A stretch of DNA of 64,000 nt. Origin: Roseomonas nitratireducens (GTDB lineage: Bacteria; Pseudomonadota; Alphaproteobacteria; Acetobacterales; Acetobacteraceae). The stretch covers positions 62,001-126,000 of the forward strand of contig NZ_JAGIYZ010000001.1 in NCBI RefSeq assembly GCF_017813355.1, written 5' to 3'. Below, piece by piece: positions 26,937 to 38,250 of this stretch. The notes beneath the pieces were generated by a model that worked only from the letters and a program-made list of their open reading frames with translations, was not told the origin of the DNA and ran no database searches. The translations under genes and the position numbers were made by a program. Each line of letters begins with the position of its first letter. Position 1 is the first letter of the stretch.

Positions 26937-28327
26937 TCACGGTTCGCGGAGACTCTCCTGCACGCCACGCAGCACGGGGGAGAGGAAGTAGGACAGGACG
27001 CTGCGCGTGCCGACGCGCACTTCCGCCGTCACCGTCATGCCGGGCGTCGGCGCCGCGCCGTCCGGCAGGCCGATCAGCGCCGGCGCATCGAGCGTGACCT
27101 GGGCGCGATGCACCGCGCCGCCGGCCATCTGGCCGGGTTCCGGCCCCTCGGCGCCCTGGCGTGGCGGGCCGGATTCCTGCGCGATGGCGCGCAGCCGGCC
27201 GGTCAGAAGCCCATGCCGCTGGAAGGGGAAGGCGTCGATCTTCACCACCACCGGGTCGCCGGCGCGGGCATGGCCGATATCGGCAGACCGCAGCGTCACC
27301 TCGGCGATCAGGGGCGCGCCGGCGGGCACCAGGCTTACCAGCGGCTCCGCCTCCCGCATCACCGAGCCGACCGAGCGGCGCGCGACTTCCAGCACCGTGC
27401 CGTCGGCCGGGGCGGTCACAACGGTGAGCTCGGCGAGCCGCGTCGCCTTTGTCAGCGCTTCCTCGACGCGGGTGAGTTCGCCGCGCAGGCGTGCCACTTC
27501 CTCGAGGATCTGGCGGCGCCAGTCGTCGAGGAAGCCCTGCCGTTCGGACCGCTTCGATTCCAGCGCGTGCCGCAGTTCCTGCATCCGGCCGCGATCGTGG
27601 TCGCGCTGCTGCTCGGCCTGCAGGCGGCGGGCGCGCGCTTCCAGGAATTGCAGGCGGGAACCGATCTGTCCTTCAAGCAGCCGGGCGCGCAGCGCCTCCA
27701 CGTCGCGGGCGATCGTCACCTGCTCGGCCAGCGCGACGTCGTTTTCCTCGAGCGTGCGGATCGCGGCTTCCTGGCCGCGGATATCCTCCTCCAGGGCGCG
27801 GAGGCGCGCGGCGAGGAAGGCCTGGCGCTGGGTGTGCAGGCTGGCCTGGATCAGCGCGTCGCGGTCCTCGCCGGCGGGCGGGGGCAGGCCGGCGAGCTCC
27901 GCCTCCATGCGGGCGAGCTGGGCGGCGAGGGCGCGCCGCTGGCCCGACAGCGCGGCGCGGTCGGCCTCGGCGAAGGAGGGGTCGAGCACCGCCAGCACCT
28001 GGCCCTGGCGCACGACCTCGCCGGGACGGACGCGGATTTCCCGGATGACGGCGCGTTCGATCGGCTGCAGCACGATCGGCGGGGCGTCGGGCGCGAGCCG
28101 CCCGGTGCCCGACACGACCATGTCCACCTCGGCCACGCCGGCGATGCCGACCAGCCCCGCGAACATGGCGGCGACGACCCAGTGCATGCTGCCGAGCATC
28201 CGCGGCGGCGGCTCGTTGATAAGGGCCTCCAGCTCGTCCTGGAACGGCACGGCCTCGGCCACGGGCGGCGCGGCCGCGGGTTCGCGCCGTGGCGGCGCGC
28301 CGCGTTCGCTCCGGCGTGTCCGGGCGG

Positions 28328-30493
<2,166 letters not shown>

Positions 30494-30708
30494 GGTACGG
30501 GAGCACCCTTGCGGTCGCGTTAAGCGGGGCGACCTGGCCTGACCGACCGGCGTGAATGTTCAGAATCTAGGCGGCGACGTCGAATCCGAACAAGAATTCA
30601 CCAATTCTGACTCTATAGCCGAAAATTCGCGCAGATTCCGGCTCCGGGACGATTGCTGCACATGCTCACAGGGACCTAGCCTCGCGTATCCGGAACGTGG
30701 AGGCGGCG
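30494..30708. promoter_or_regulatory. divergent promoter region between secretion run and rutA operon
   Basis: A relatively AT-rich stretch for this genome. It holds AGAATT / AATTCT at 30593-30598 and 30603-30608 (6-bp arms, 4-base spacer), a plausible operator. No match to the E. coli RutR palindrome was seen. A ribosome site GGAGG at 30699-30703 precedes rutA by five bases. Confidence 0.4.
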
Positions 30709-31785
30709 ATGAAGCTCGGGGTCTTCCTTCCCATCGGGAACAACGGGTGGCTGATCTCCACCACCTCCCCCCAATACATGCCGACCTTCGAACTGAACCG
30801 TGAGGTGACGCTCAAGGCCGAGCGGTTCGGCTTCGACTTCGCGCTGTCCATGATCAAGCTGCGCGGTTTCGGCGGGCCCAGCCGCTACTGGGACTTCAAC
30901 CTCGAAAGCTTCACGCTCATGGCTGGCCTCGCGGCGGTCACGACGCGCATCAAGCTCTTCGCCTCCGTCGCCATCCTTTCCATTCCGCCCGCGCTGATCG
31001 CGCGGATGGCGACGACGATCGACGCCATCGCGCCGGGGCGCTTCGGCGTGAACATCGTCACCGGCTGGCAGAAGGCCGAATACGAGCAGATGGGCATCTG
31101 GCCGGGCGAGGCGCATTTCGCCCGCCGCTACGAGTACGCCGAGGAATACGCGTCGATCCTGCAGGATCTGTGGGACGACGGCGTGTGCGACCACAAGGGC
31201 GAATTCTTCCACATGACGGATTGCCGCGTCGCGCCGACGCCGTCCGGCAAGGTCGACATCATCTCCGCCGGCCAATCCAACCGCGGCATGAAGTTCGCGG
31301 CCGAATACGCCGACTACAACTTCATCAGCGCGGGCGGCATCAACGACGTCGCCCAGGTGGCGCCGCACACCGAGCGCCTGCTCGCCGCCAACGCCGCCGC
31401 CGGCCGGTCCTGCGAGGCGATGCTGCTGATGATGATCATCGCCGACGAGACGGATGAGGCGGCGATGGCGAAGTGGAACCACTACGTCGAAGGCACGGAC
31501 GTCGAGGCGCTGGCCTGGCGCGACGGCCAGGCCGCGGCCGATGTGAAGGCGGAAGCGCATTCGACCGTGGGCCGAATGGTCCGGTCCGACCGCGTGCCGA
31601 CCAACATGCTGCGGCTGATCGGATCCTACGAGACGATCGCGCGGCAGATGGACGAGCTTGCCGCAATCCCCGGCCTCGCTGGCGTCATGCTCACCTTCGA
31701 CGACTACCTGGTCGGCATGGAGCAATTCGGCACGCGCATCATGCCGCTGATGACGTCGCGCATGCCGGTCGCCGAGGCGGCCTGA
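30709..31785 (+). CDS. rutA: pyrimidine monooxygenase RutA
   Basis: A 358-residue flavin-dependent, luciferase-fold enzyme that opens the uracil or thymine ring between N3 and C4 to give ureidoacrylate peracid. Similarity to E. coli RutA as I recall it is strong along the whole chain: GVFLPIGNNGWLIST, FALSMIKLRGFGG, NLESFTLMAGLAAVT, VTGWQKAEYEQMGIWPG, ISAGQSNRGM and the closing GVMLTFDDYLVGMEQFG. ATG at 30709 was chosen over GTG at 30697 because GGAGG at 30699-30703 sits five bases before it. It heads an operon with an importer, a CSHase-like amidohydrolase and two deacetylase-fold proteins. RutF, its flavin reductase, is not in the window. Confidence 0.93.
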   Translation: MKLGVFLPIGNNGWLISTTSPQYMPTFELNREVTLKAERFGFDFALSMIKLRGFGGPSRYWDFNLESFTLMAGLAAVTTRIKLFASVAILSIPPALIARMATTIDAIAPGRFGVNIVTGWQKAEYEQMGIWPGEAHFARRYEYAEEYASILQDLWDDGVCDHKGEFFHMTDCRVAPTPSGKVDIISAGQSNRGMKFAAEYADYNFISAGGINDVAQVAPHTERLLAANAAAGRSCEAMLLMMIIADETDEAAMAKWNHYVEGTDVEALAWRDGQAAADVKAEAHSTVGRMVRSDRVPTNMLRLIGSYETIARQMDELAAIPGLAGVMLTFDDYLVGMEQFGTRIMPLMTSRMPVAEAA

Positions 31786-31787
31786 CG

Positions 31788-32873
31788 ATGCCCGAGGGGC
31801 CGATGATCGCCCAGCTCGACCTGGAGCTGCGCGGCGTCCGCAAGCGCTACGGCAGCTTCCTCGCCGTCGACGGCGTCTCGCTCAAGGTCGAGAAGGGGCA
31901 GTTCGTCTGCCTGCTCGGTCCCTCCGGCTGCGGCAAGACGACGACGCTGCGCTGCGTCGCGGGCCTCGAGGAACCCGATGAGGGCGACATCCTCATCGGC
32001 GGCCGCCAGGTGACCGGCGATCCGCCCTGGAAGCGCGACATAGCGATGATGTTCCAGGACTTCGCGCTGTTCCCGCATATGAGCGTCGCCAAGCAGGTCG
32101 GCTTCGGGCTCGAGATGCTGAAGAAGCCGCGCGCGGAGATCGGCAAGCGTGTCGCCGAGGTGCTCGCGGCCTTCGAGATCGCGCACCTGGCCGAGCGCCG
32201 CCCGGCGCAGCTTTCGGGCGGGCAGAAGCAGCGCGTGGCGCTCGCCCGGGCCATGATCACGGAACCCCGCATCCTGCTGCTCGACGAGCCCATCGGCGCG
32301 CTCGACTACGCGCTGCGCGAAGCGGTGATGCTGGAGCTGAAGGCGCTGCAGCAGCGCACCGGCATCTCGTTCATCTGGGTGACGCACGACCAGAACGAGG
32401 CCTTCTCGCTCGGCGACCATGTCGTGGTGATGAACCATGCGCGGATCGAGCAGCAGGGCCCGCCGGAGGACCTGCTCTCGCGCCCCCGCACCGCCTTCGT
32501 CGCCGGCTTCATCCAGGGCAACAACGTGCTGCGCGGCAAGGCAGGCGCGGCCGAGGCCGGGGTGCTGCCGGTCGAGACCGCGGATGGGCGCTTCCACGTG
32601 CCGATCATCGGCGCGGCGCCCGCACCGGGCAGCGAGGTCTCCTTCTCCGTCCGCGCCGAGCGGATCGAGGAAGGAGAGAACGACCTGCCCAACCGCATTG
32701 CCGCGCGCTGCACCACGGTCGAGTATTTCGGCGCCTTCCGCCGCCACGTGCTGTCCAGCGGCAGCGGCGTCACGCTGAAATGGGACCAGTTCGGCGCCCT
32801 GCCGCCGCGCCTGCGCGCGGGGACGGAGACGACGCTGGGCTGGCGCACGGAAGATTCCGTGCTGCACGCATGA
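31788..32873 (+). CDS. ABC transporter ATP-binding protein, PotA type
   Basis: A 361-residue importer ATPase. Walker A is GPSGCGKTTTL, signature LSGGQKQR, Walker B LLLDEPIGALD, and a TOBE-like C-terminal domain covers about residues 245-360. It follows the rutA stop after two bases; ATG at 31803 is an alternative start. The open frame upstream is a shadow of rutA. Together with the next three genes it forms a PotABCD-type importer, presumably for the rutA substrate or a precursor. Confidence 0.89.
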   Translation: MPEGPMIAQLDLELRGVRKRYGSFLAVDGVSLKVEKGQFVCLLGPSGCGKTTTLRCVAGLEEPDEGDILIGGRQVTGDPPWKRDIAMMFQDFALFPHMSVAKQVGFGLEMLKKPRAEIGKRVAEVLAAFEIAHLAERRPAQLSGGQKQRVALARAMITEPRILLLDEPIGALDYALREAVMLELKALQQRTGISFIWVTHDQNEAFSLGDHVVVMNHARIEQQGPPEDLLSRPRTAFVAGFIQGNNVLRGKAGAAEAGVLPVETADGRFHVPIIGAAPAPGSEVSFSVRAERIEEGENDLPNRIAARCTTVEYFGAFRRHVLSSGSGVTLKWDQFGALPPRLRAGTETTLGWRTEDSVLHA

Positions 32874-33736
32874 GCACGATCCGGCACCGCTCCGCCGCCG
32901 CCTTCTGGCTTGCCGTTCCGGCGGGCACCTGGATGCTGGCGGCGGTGGTGGTGCCGACGCTGCTCATCGTGTGGGTGTCCTTCTGGGGCGGGCGGGCCTT
33001 CTCGGCCTCCTCCCCGCTCACCTTCGACAACTATGCGCGCTTCTTCGCCAACGCGGCCTATCTGCGGCTGATCGGGCAGACCTTCCTGCAGGCGGCGACG
33101 CTGATGCTGATCTGCGGCACGCTCGGCTACTGCATCGCGTATTTCCTGGTCTGCAAGGTCCGCGACGCGCGCTGGCGCACCGCGTTGTTCCTCGCCTTCA
33201 TCATCCCGTTCTGGACCAGCACGCTGATCCGCGCGATCGCCTGGGTTCCCTTCCTCGGCACCAATGGCGTGATCAACCAGGCGCTGATGGCGACCGGGCT
33301 GACGGAACGACCGATCGAGGTGTTTCTCTATTCCATGACCGGCGTGACCATGGCGCAGGTCTCGCTCTACACCATGCTCGCGGCGGGGCCGGTCGTGTAC
33401 ATGCTCGCCTCCATCCCGCCCGCGCTGCGGGAGGCGGCGATGACGCTGAAGGCGGCGCCCGTCACGGTGTTCCGCCGCATCGTCTTCCCGCTGACGCTGC
33501 CCGGCGTCGTGATCGGCCAGGTGCTGGTGTTCCTGAACGTGATGGCGGATTTCGCCACCGTCGCGACGATCGGCGGCAACAAGTTCGCGCTGCTCGGCAA
33601 CCTGGTGCTGAACTTCTACGAAGGTTCCCAGCTGCGCTTCGCCGCGGTCGCCGCGGTGCTGCTGATGGGCTGCATGCTGGCCGGCGTTGTGCTCGCCCTG
33701 CGCGTCGTCGACATCCGGCGGCTGGGGGCGCGCTGA
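32870..33736 (+). CDS. ABC transporter permease, PotB type
   Basis: A 288-residue inner-membrane permease with six or so spans. The first span is WMLAAVVVPTLLIVWVSFW, and the EAA loop is REAAMTLKAAPVTVFRRIVFP. ATG at 32870 overlaps the ATPase stop (ATGA). It forms half of the channel with the following gene. Confidence 0.89.
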   Translation: MSTIRHRSAAAFWLAVPAGTWMLAAVVVPTLLIVWVSFWGGRAFSASSPLTFDNYARFFANAAYLRLIGQTFLQAATLMLICGTLGYCIAYFLVCKVRDARWRTALFLAFIIPFWTSTLIRAIAWVPFLGTNGVINQALMATGLTERPIEVFLYSMTGVTMAQVSLYTMLAAGPVVYMLASIPPALREAAMTLKAAPVTVFRRIVFPLTLPGVVIGQVLVFLNVMADFATVATIGGNKFALLGNLVLNFYEGSQLRFAAVAAVLLMGCMLAGVVLALRVVDIRRLGAR

Positions 33737-34557
33737 TGCACTGGAAGACGCGCTCCCGCCTCACCGGCTGGATCCTCGGCACGGTCACGGTCGGCTTCCT
33801 GCTGTACCAGTGGCTGCCGATCTTCGTGCTCGGGCTGCTGTCCTTCTCGGGCCCGACGGGCGGTACAACCTTCCCGATGAACGGCGTCTCCCTGCACTGG
33901 TACCGGGAGCTTTGGGACGCCTCCATCATGAACGACTTCAAGCCGCCGGTGCTGCGGTCCTTCCTGCTGGCGCTGGCCTGCTCGGCCACCACCGTCGTGC
34001 TGTCGGTCACGGCCGCGCAGGCGGTGCGCGGGCAGTTCCGTGGGCACAACCTGTTCTTCTACCTGCTCCTGCTCGGCATCATGGCGCCGGGCATCCTGGT
34101 GGGCTTCGGCTTCGCGCTGATGATGCGGCTGCTGGGCGTCGATCCGTCCTGGGACACCACCGCCTACATCACGCATGTCTCCTGGACGCTGCCCTTCGGC
34201 TTCCTGACCATGCTCGCGGTGTTCAACCGCTTCGACCCGAAGCTCGAGGAAGCGGCGCTGACCCTCGGCGCGTCGCGCGTCACCGCCTTCCGGCGCATCA
34301 CCCTGCCCATCGTGCTGCCGGGCGTGATCGGCGCGGGCCTGTTCGGGTTCTCGCTCTCCTACGACGAGTATCCGCGGAGCCTCTTCACCACGGGTGCGGA
34401 CCTGACGCTGCCGCTCGCGGTGATGGCGCAGCTCGACCGGCAGCTGACGCCGGAACTCTACGCCATCGGCACCACCACGACGCTGTTCTCCTTCCTCGCC
34501 ATCGGCGTCTTCACCTTCGCCTTCTGGACGCTGCGCCGCCGCGTCCAGCCCCGCTGA
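33736..34557 (+). CDS. ABC transporter permease, PotC type
   Basis: A 273-residue permease. Features are the first span (LGTVTVGFLLYQWLPIFVLG), the PotC-like SFSGPTGGTTFPMNGVSLHW and the EAA loop EEAALTLGASRVTAFRRITLP. The start overlaps the previous stop as TGATG. It pairs with the PotB-type subunit; here the two halves are separate, unlike the fused permease at 7377-9080. Confidence 0.89.
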   Translation: MHWKTRSRLTGWILGTVTVGFLLYQWLPIFVLGLLSFSGPTGGTTFPMNGVSLHWYRELWDASIMNDFKPPVLRSFLLALACSATTVVLSVTAAQAVRGQFRGHNLFFYLLLLGIMAPGILVGFGFALMMRLLGVDPSWDTTAYITHVSWTLPFGFLTMLAVFNRFDPKLEEAALTLGASRVTAFRRITLPIVLPGVIGAGLFGFSLSYDEYPRSLFTTGADLTLPLAVMAQLDRQLTPELYAIGTTTTLFSFLAIGVFTFAFWTLRRRVQPR

Positions 34558-34582
34558 CCCTACGCACAAGGAACCACGCATC

Positions 34583-35728
34583 ATGACGATCGGACGTCGC
34601 CATCTGCTCGGGGCCAGCGCTGCCGGCCTCGCCATGCCCACGGTCGCGCGCGCGCAGGCGCGGGTGATCAACCTGGCTGGCGCCTCCTTCGACATGCGGG
34701 AGCCGATCCTGCGCGAATTCGCCCGGCGCACGAGCATCACGCCGCGCCCCTGGGTGAACCCGTCCACCCAGGCGCGCGTCGACCGCGTGCGCACCGCGCC
34801 GGTGGACTGCATCACAACCGACGCGCCCTTCGCCGCCTATGGCCGTGGGGAGAACCTGACCCAGCCGATCGACATCTCGCGCATCCCGAACTGGGCGAAG
34901 ATGCATCCGCTGCTGAAGGATGGCCGCGCGACGCCGACCAGCCCGCTCGGCCTCGGCGCCAATCCGGGGCGCATGATGTACACCTCGGACGCCAAGACCC
35001 AGGCGATCTTCATGCCGACCTTCTTCCAGATGGACAGCATCGGCTACAACACGCGCCACGTTCAGGCCGAGAACAACGAGCTCTCCTGGGGCGAGCTGTT
35101 CAATCCGAAATACCGCGGCAAGGTCGCGCTGTTCGGCATCGACTGGCTCGGCATGCTCGACGCGGCGCTGGGGATGAAGGCGCTCGGCCTGATCAACCCG
35201 GCCGACATCTCGAACCTGACGAACAGCGAAGTCGACACCGTCGTCGCCTTCCTCAAGGAGAAGAAGCGCGAAGGCCATTTCCGCGCGCTCTGGCGGGCCT
35301 ATGGCGAACTCGTGAACCTCATGGCGTCGGAGGAAGTCTGGATCGCCGATGCGTGGTGGCCGGTGATCGTGGAGGTCGCGGGCCGCGGCATCCCCGTCCG
35401 CTACGCCGTCGCCAAGGAAGGCTACCGCGCCTGGTGCCAGGGCCAGGCGATCTCGGCCACCACGCGGAATCTCGACGCCTGCTACGAATGGCTGAACTTC
35501 TGGCTGGAAGGCTTCGCCGGCGCGCGCCAGACCGAGATCGGCTACTTCGCCTCGGTCGACACCTACGGCCAGTACCTGCCGCCCGAGACCATCCGCCAGG
35601 TCTATGGCGGGGAAGGCCGCGACGGCGGATCGCTGGAGGATCGTTCCCAGCGCGTCTTCGTCTGGAACACGCGCCCGTCCAACCTTGAATACTACACGGA
35701 GAAGTGGAACGAATTCCTCGCCGCCTGA
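34583..35728 (+). CDS. ABC transporter substrate-binding protein, PotD-like
   Basis: A 381-residue periplasmic protein. IGRRHLLGASAAGLAMPTV followed by ARAQA is a twin-arginine-like signal with a signal-peptidase site. The mature part has INLAGASFDMREPILREFA and later PKYRGKVALFGIDWLGM, typical of family 1 solute-binding proteins. It should deliver the substrate used by rutA and the following hydrolases. Ligand identity is not readable from sequence. Confidence 0.87.
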   Translation: MTIGRRHLLGASAAGLAMPTVARAQARVINLAGASFDMREPILREFARRTSITPRPWVNPSTQARVDRVRTAPVDCITTDAPFAAYGRGENLTQPIDISRIPNWAKMHPLLKDGRATPTSPLGLGANPGRMMYTSDAKTQAIFMPTFFQMDSIGYNTRHVQAENNELSWGELFNPKYRGKVALFGIDWLGMLDAALGMKALGLINPADISNLTNSEVDTVVAFLKEKKREGHFRALWRAYGELVNLMASEEVWIADAWWPVIVEVAGRGIPVRYAVAKEGYRAWCQGQAISATTRNLDACYEWLNFWLEGFAGARQTEIGYFASVDTYGQYLPPETIRQVYGGEGRDGGSLEDRSQRVFVWNTRPSNLEYYTEKWNEFLAA

Positions 35729-35742
35729 GCGGAGGGGAAAGC

Positions 35743-36408
35743 GTGATCGAGGAAGGCAAGACGGCGCGGCAGCTCTACGCCGAGATCAAGGCCGCGCCCA
35801 CGCGCCGGCGCTTCGGCTTCGGCCGCCGCGCCGCGCTGATCAACATCGACGTGCAATGCGCCTACACGCAGCCGCAGACCTACGTCACCGCCTATGAGAC
35901 CGACCCGCGGCAGATCGAGCACATCAACGCGCTCGCCCACGCCTTCCGCGCGCGCAGCTGGCCGGTGGTCTGGACCTATGTCTCCTACCTGCCCTCGGGC
36001 GAGGATTGCGGCGTCTGGGGCACGCGCTCCGACACGCCGGACAGCCTGCAGAACATCAAGGAAGGCTCGCCGCGCGCGGCACTCGATCCGCGGACGGAAC
36101 GCGCGCCCCCCGACATCCTCATCAACAAGCGCATGGCGAGCGCCTTCTTCGAGACGAACCTGCGCTCGCTGCTCACCTTCCACGGCACGGACACGGTCAT
36201 CGTCACCGGGGGCTCGACATCGGGCTGCGTGCGCGCAACGGTGGTGGACGGCCTGTCCTGCGGCTACCGCATGATCGTGCCGGAGGAATGCGTGGCCGAC
36301 CGCCACGAGGGCCCGCATTTCGCGAACCTCTACGACATGGCGGTGAAATACGCGGATGTGCTGCCGGTGGCCGAGGTGCTTGCCGCCATCCCGCGCCTGG
36401 AGGGCTGA
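35743..36408 (+). CDS. cysteine hydrolase, N-carbamoylsarcosine amidase-like
   Basis: A 221-residue isochorismatase-superfamily amidohydrolase. The catalytic triad is complete: Asp in AALINIDVQCAY, Lys in ILINKRMASAF, and Cys in GGSTSGCVRATVVDG. The sequence around the Cys resembles N-carbamoylsarcosine amidase more than RutB. Start is GTG at 35743, with GGAGG at 35731-35735. In this operon it probably cleaves a carbamoyl (ureido) group from the ring-opened product made by RutA, standing in for RutB; that role is inference. Confidence 0.87.
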   Translation: MIEEGKTARQLYAEIKAAPTRRRFGFGRRAALINIDVQCAYTQPQTYVTAYETDPRQIEHINALAHAFRARSWPVVWTYVSYLPSGEDCGVWGTRSDTPDSLQNIKEGSPRAALDPRTERAPPDILINKRMASAFFETNLRSLLTFHGTDTVIVTGGSTSGCVRATVVDGLSCGYRMIVPEECVADRHEGPHFANLYDMAVKYADVLPVAEVLAAIPRLEG

Positions 36409-36412
36409 CGCC

Positions 36413-37324
36413 ATGCTGAAGACCCCCGGCCACTACGACTACATGCCCTGGCGGCGCCGGCCGCGCATCGCCTGGCCCGGCGGCGCGCGCATCGCCGTCT
36501 GGGTCGCGCCCAACATCGAGCACTACGAGCTCGACCCGCCGCCCAACCCGCGCCGCATGCCCTGGCCGCGACCGGTGCCGGACATCCTCGGCTATTCCTG
36601 GCGGGACTACGGCAACCGTGCCGGCTTCTGGCGCATGGCGGATGTCATGGCGCGACACGGCGTGCGCGGCTCCGTCTCCCTCAACGTCGCGGTCTGCGAC
36701 CACTATCCCGAGATCATCGAGCGCTGCTGCGAGCTGGGCTGGGAGCTGTTCAGCCACGGCACCTACAACACGCGCTACTTCTACGGCATGAGCGAGGAGC
36801 AGCAGCGCGAGGTCATCCGCGAGAACCGGGAGACCATCCTGCGCGCCTCCGGCCAATCCATGGATGGCTGGCTGACGCCCGCGATTTCCAACGACGAGAC
36901 GACGCAGGACATCCTGGCCGAGGAAGGCATCCTCTACACGCTCGACCTGCTGCATGACGACCAGCCGACGCCGATCCGCACGCGGTCCGGCAAGCGGCTC
37001 GTCTCCATCCCCTATTCGCTCGAGGTGAACGACGTGCCGCTGCTCGTGATGCGCAATACGCCGCCCGAGCGCTACGCCGCCATCTGCAAGGCGCAGTTCG
37101 ACCAGCTGTATGAGGAAGGGGCGGAAAGCGGCACGGTGCTCTGCCTGCCGCTGCACCCCTTCCTGATCGGCCAGCCGCACCGCGTCGCGGCGCTGGACGA
37201 GGTGCTCCGCCACATCGCCTCGCACGACAAGGTCTGGCTCGCCACGGGGCGGGAGATCGCGCGGCACTACATCGACCATCACCTCGCCGCGCATGAAGCC
37301 TGGATCGCGGAGGGCACGCCATGA
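36413..37324 (+). CDS. polysaccharide deacetylase-fold hydrolase (PuuE-like), copy 1
   Basis: A 303-residue NodB-fold protein lacking a signal peptide, so cytosolic. WRDYGNRAGFWRMADVMARHG matches the PuuE/allantoinase-type start, and a metal-site His lies in WELFSHGTYNTRYFYGM. The domain ends with a conserved CLPLHPFLIGQPHR. PuuE-type members hydrolyse allantoin rather than acetyl-sugars, so a ring or ureide substrate is more likely here than a polysaccharide. It starts four bases after the amidase stop. Confidence 0.82.
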   Translation: MLKTPGHYDYMPWRRRPRIAWPGGARIAVWVAPNIEHYELDPPPNPRRMPWPRPVPDILGYSWRDYGNRAGFWRMADVMARHGVRGSVSLNVAVCDHYPEIIERCCELGWELFSHGTYNTRYFYGMSEEQQREVIRENRETILRASGQSMDGWLTPAISNDETTQDILAEEGILYTLDLLHDDQPTPIRTRSGKRLVSIPYSLEVNDVPLLVMRNTPPERYAAICKAQFDQLYEEGAESGTVLCLPLHPFLIGQPHRVAALDEVLRHIASHDKVWLATGREIARHYIDHHLAAHEAWIAEGTP

Positions 37325-38250
37325 CCGGCCTCCCGCCCGACTACTTCGTCTACCCGCACCGCCGGCGCGGGATGGACCATGAACGGTATCCCTACCGCAT
37401 CCTGCCGCGCACCCAGCCCTTCGCCTGGCCGGGCGGGGCGCGCGTCGCGCTCTGGATCGCCGTGCATGCCGGGCATTTCCCGATGGACATGCCGCTGAAG
37501 CCGGTCGTCGCGCCGGGCGGCATGGAGCGACCCTACCCGTCCTTCTGGGACTTCACGCAGCGGGACTACGGCAACCGCATCGGCATCTACCGCATGATGC
37601 AGGTGATGGCGGCGCGCGGCCTGAAGGGCACCGCGCTGCTCAGCGCGGCGCTCGCGCGCGAGTATCCGGTGCTGATGGACGACATCGCCGCGGCGGGGTG
37701 GGAGCCGGCCTGCGCGGGCCTCGACATGGGCCATATCCATCACGGCCAGGTGCCGGAAGCCGAGGAAGCCGCCTGGGTGGAGGAAGCGACGTCGCTGCTG
37801 CGCGCCCGCTTCGGCGACGCGCTGCGCGGCTGGCATTCGCCAGCGCATTCCGAATCCCACCGCACGCCCGACCTGGTCGCCAAGGCCGGCTATGCCTGGA
37901 CCAGCGGCTGGGTGAACGACGACCTGCCCTACGCCTTCGCGACGCAGGCCGGGCCGATGATGGCCATGCCGCTGCCGCAGGACCTGTCCGACCAACGCAT
38001 GCTGCACCAGCAGAACATGGCGACCGAGGACTACGTCGCCGCGACCCTCGCCGCGCATGCGGCGCTGGATGCGGAAGCGGCGGCGACGGGGTCAGGTCGC
38101 ATCCTGACGCTCGCGGTCACGCCCTGGCTGATGGGCCAGGCGCACCGCATCCGCGCCTTCGCGGCGATGCTCGATGCGATCCTCGCCCGTGGCGGGGTCT
38201 GGCCCGCCACGGCATCCGAGATCCTGGCGGCCTATTCCGGCAGCCGGTAG
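37321..38250 (+). CDS. polysaccharide deacetylase-fold hydrolase (PuuE-like), copy 2
   Basis: A 309-residue paralogue of the preceding gene, overlapping its stop by four bases (ATGA). It shares QRDYGNRIGIYRMMQVMAARG and a closing PWLMGQAHRIRAF, but its central region differs (GLDMGHIHHGQVPEAEEA, and GWHSPAHSESHRTPDLV), so substrate or role has diverged. The two may form a hetero-oligomer or act on successive amide bonds. Its 3' end overlaps the convergent bcsC gene by 19 bases. Confidence 0.81.
   Translation: MTGLPPDYFVYPHRRRGMDHERYPYRILPRTQPFAWPGGARVALWIAVHAGHFPMDMPLKPVVAPGGMERPYPSFWDFTQRDYGNRIGIYRMMQVMAARGLKGTALLSAALAREYPVLMDDIAAAGWEPACAGLDMGHIHHGQVPEAEEAAWVEEATSLLRARFGDALRGWHSPAHSESHRTPDLVAKAGYAWTSGWVNDDLPYAFATQAGPMMAMPLPQDLSDQRMLHQQNMATEDYVAATLAAHAALDAEAAATGSGRILTLAVTPWLMGQAHRIRAFAAMLDAILARGGVWPATASEILAAYSGSR

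Noticed and set aside
30593..30608. RutR operator upstream of rutA
   Set aside because: The dyad AGAATT-N4-AATTCT does not match the known RutR consensus, which is a TTGACCA-type palindrome.
35743..36408. Calling the amidase rutB
   Set aside because: The catalytic triad is present, but the sequence around the Cys (TSGCVRATVVDG) and the overall pattern look closer to N-carbamoylsarcosine amidase than to RutB.
36413..38250. Polysaccharide deacetylases acting on cellulose or peptidoglycan because bcsC is adjacent
   Set aside because: They lack signal peptides, are co-transcribed with rutA and oppose bcsC. PuuE-like ureide hydrolysis fits better.
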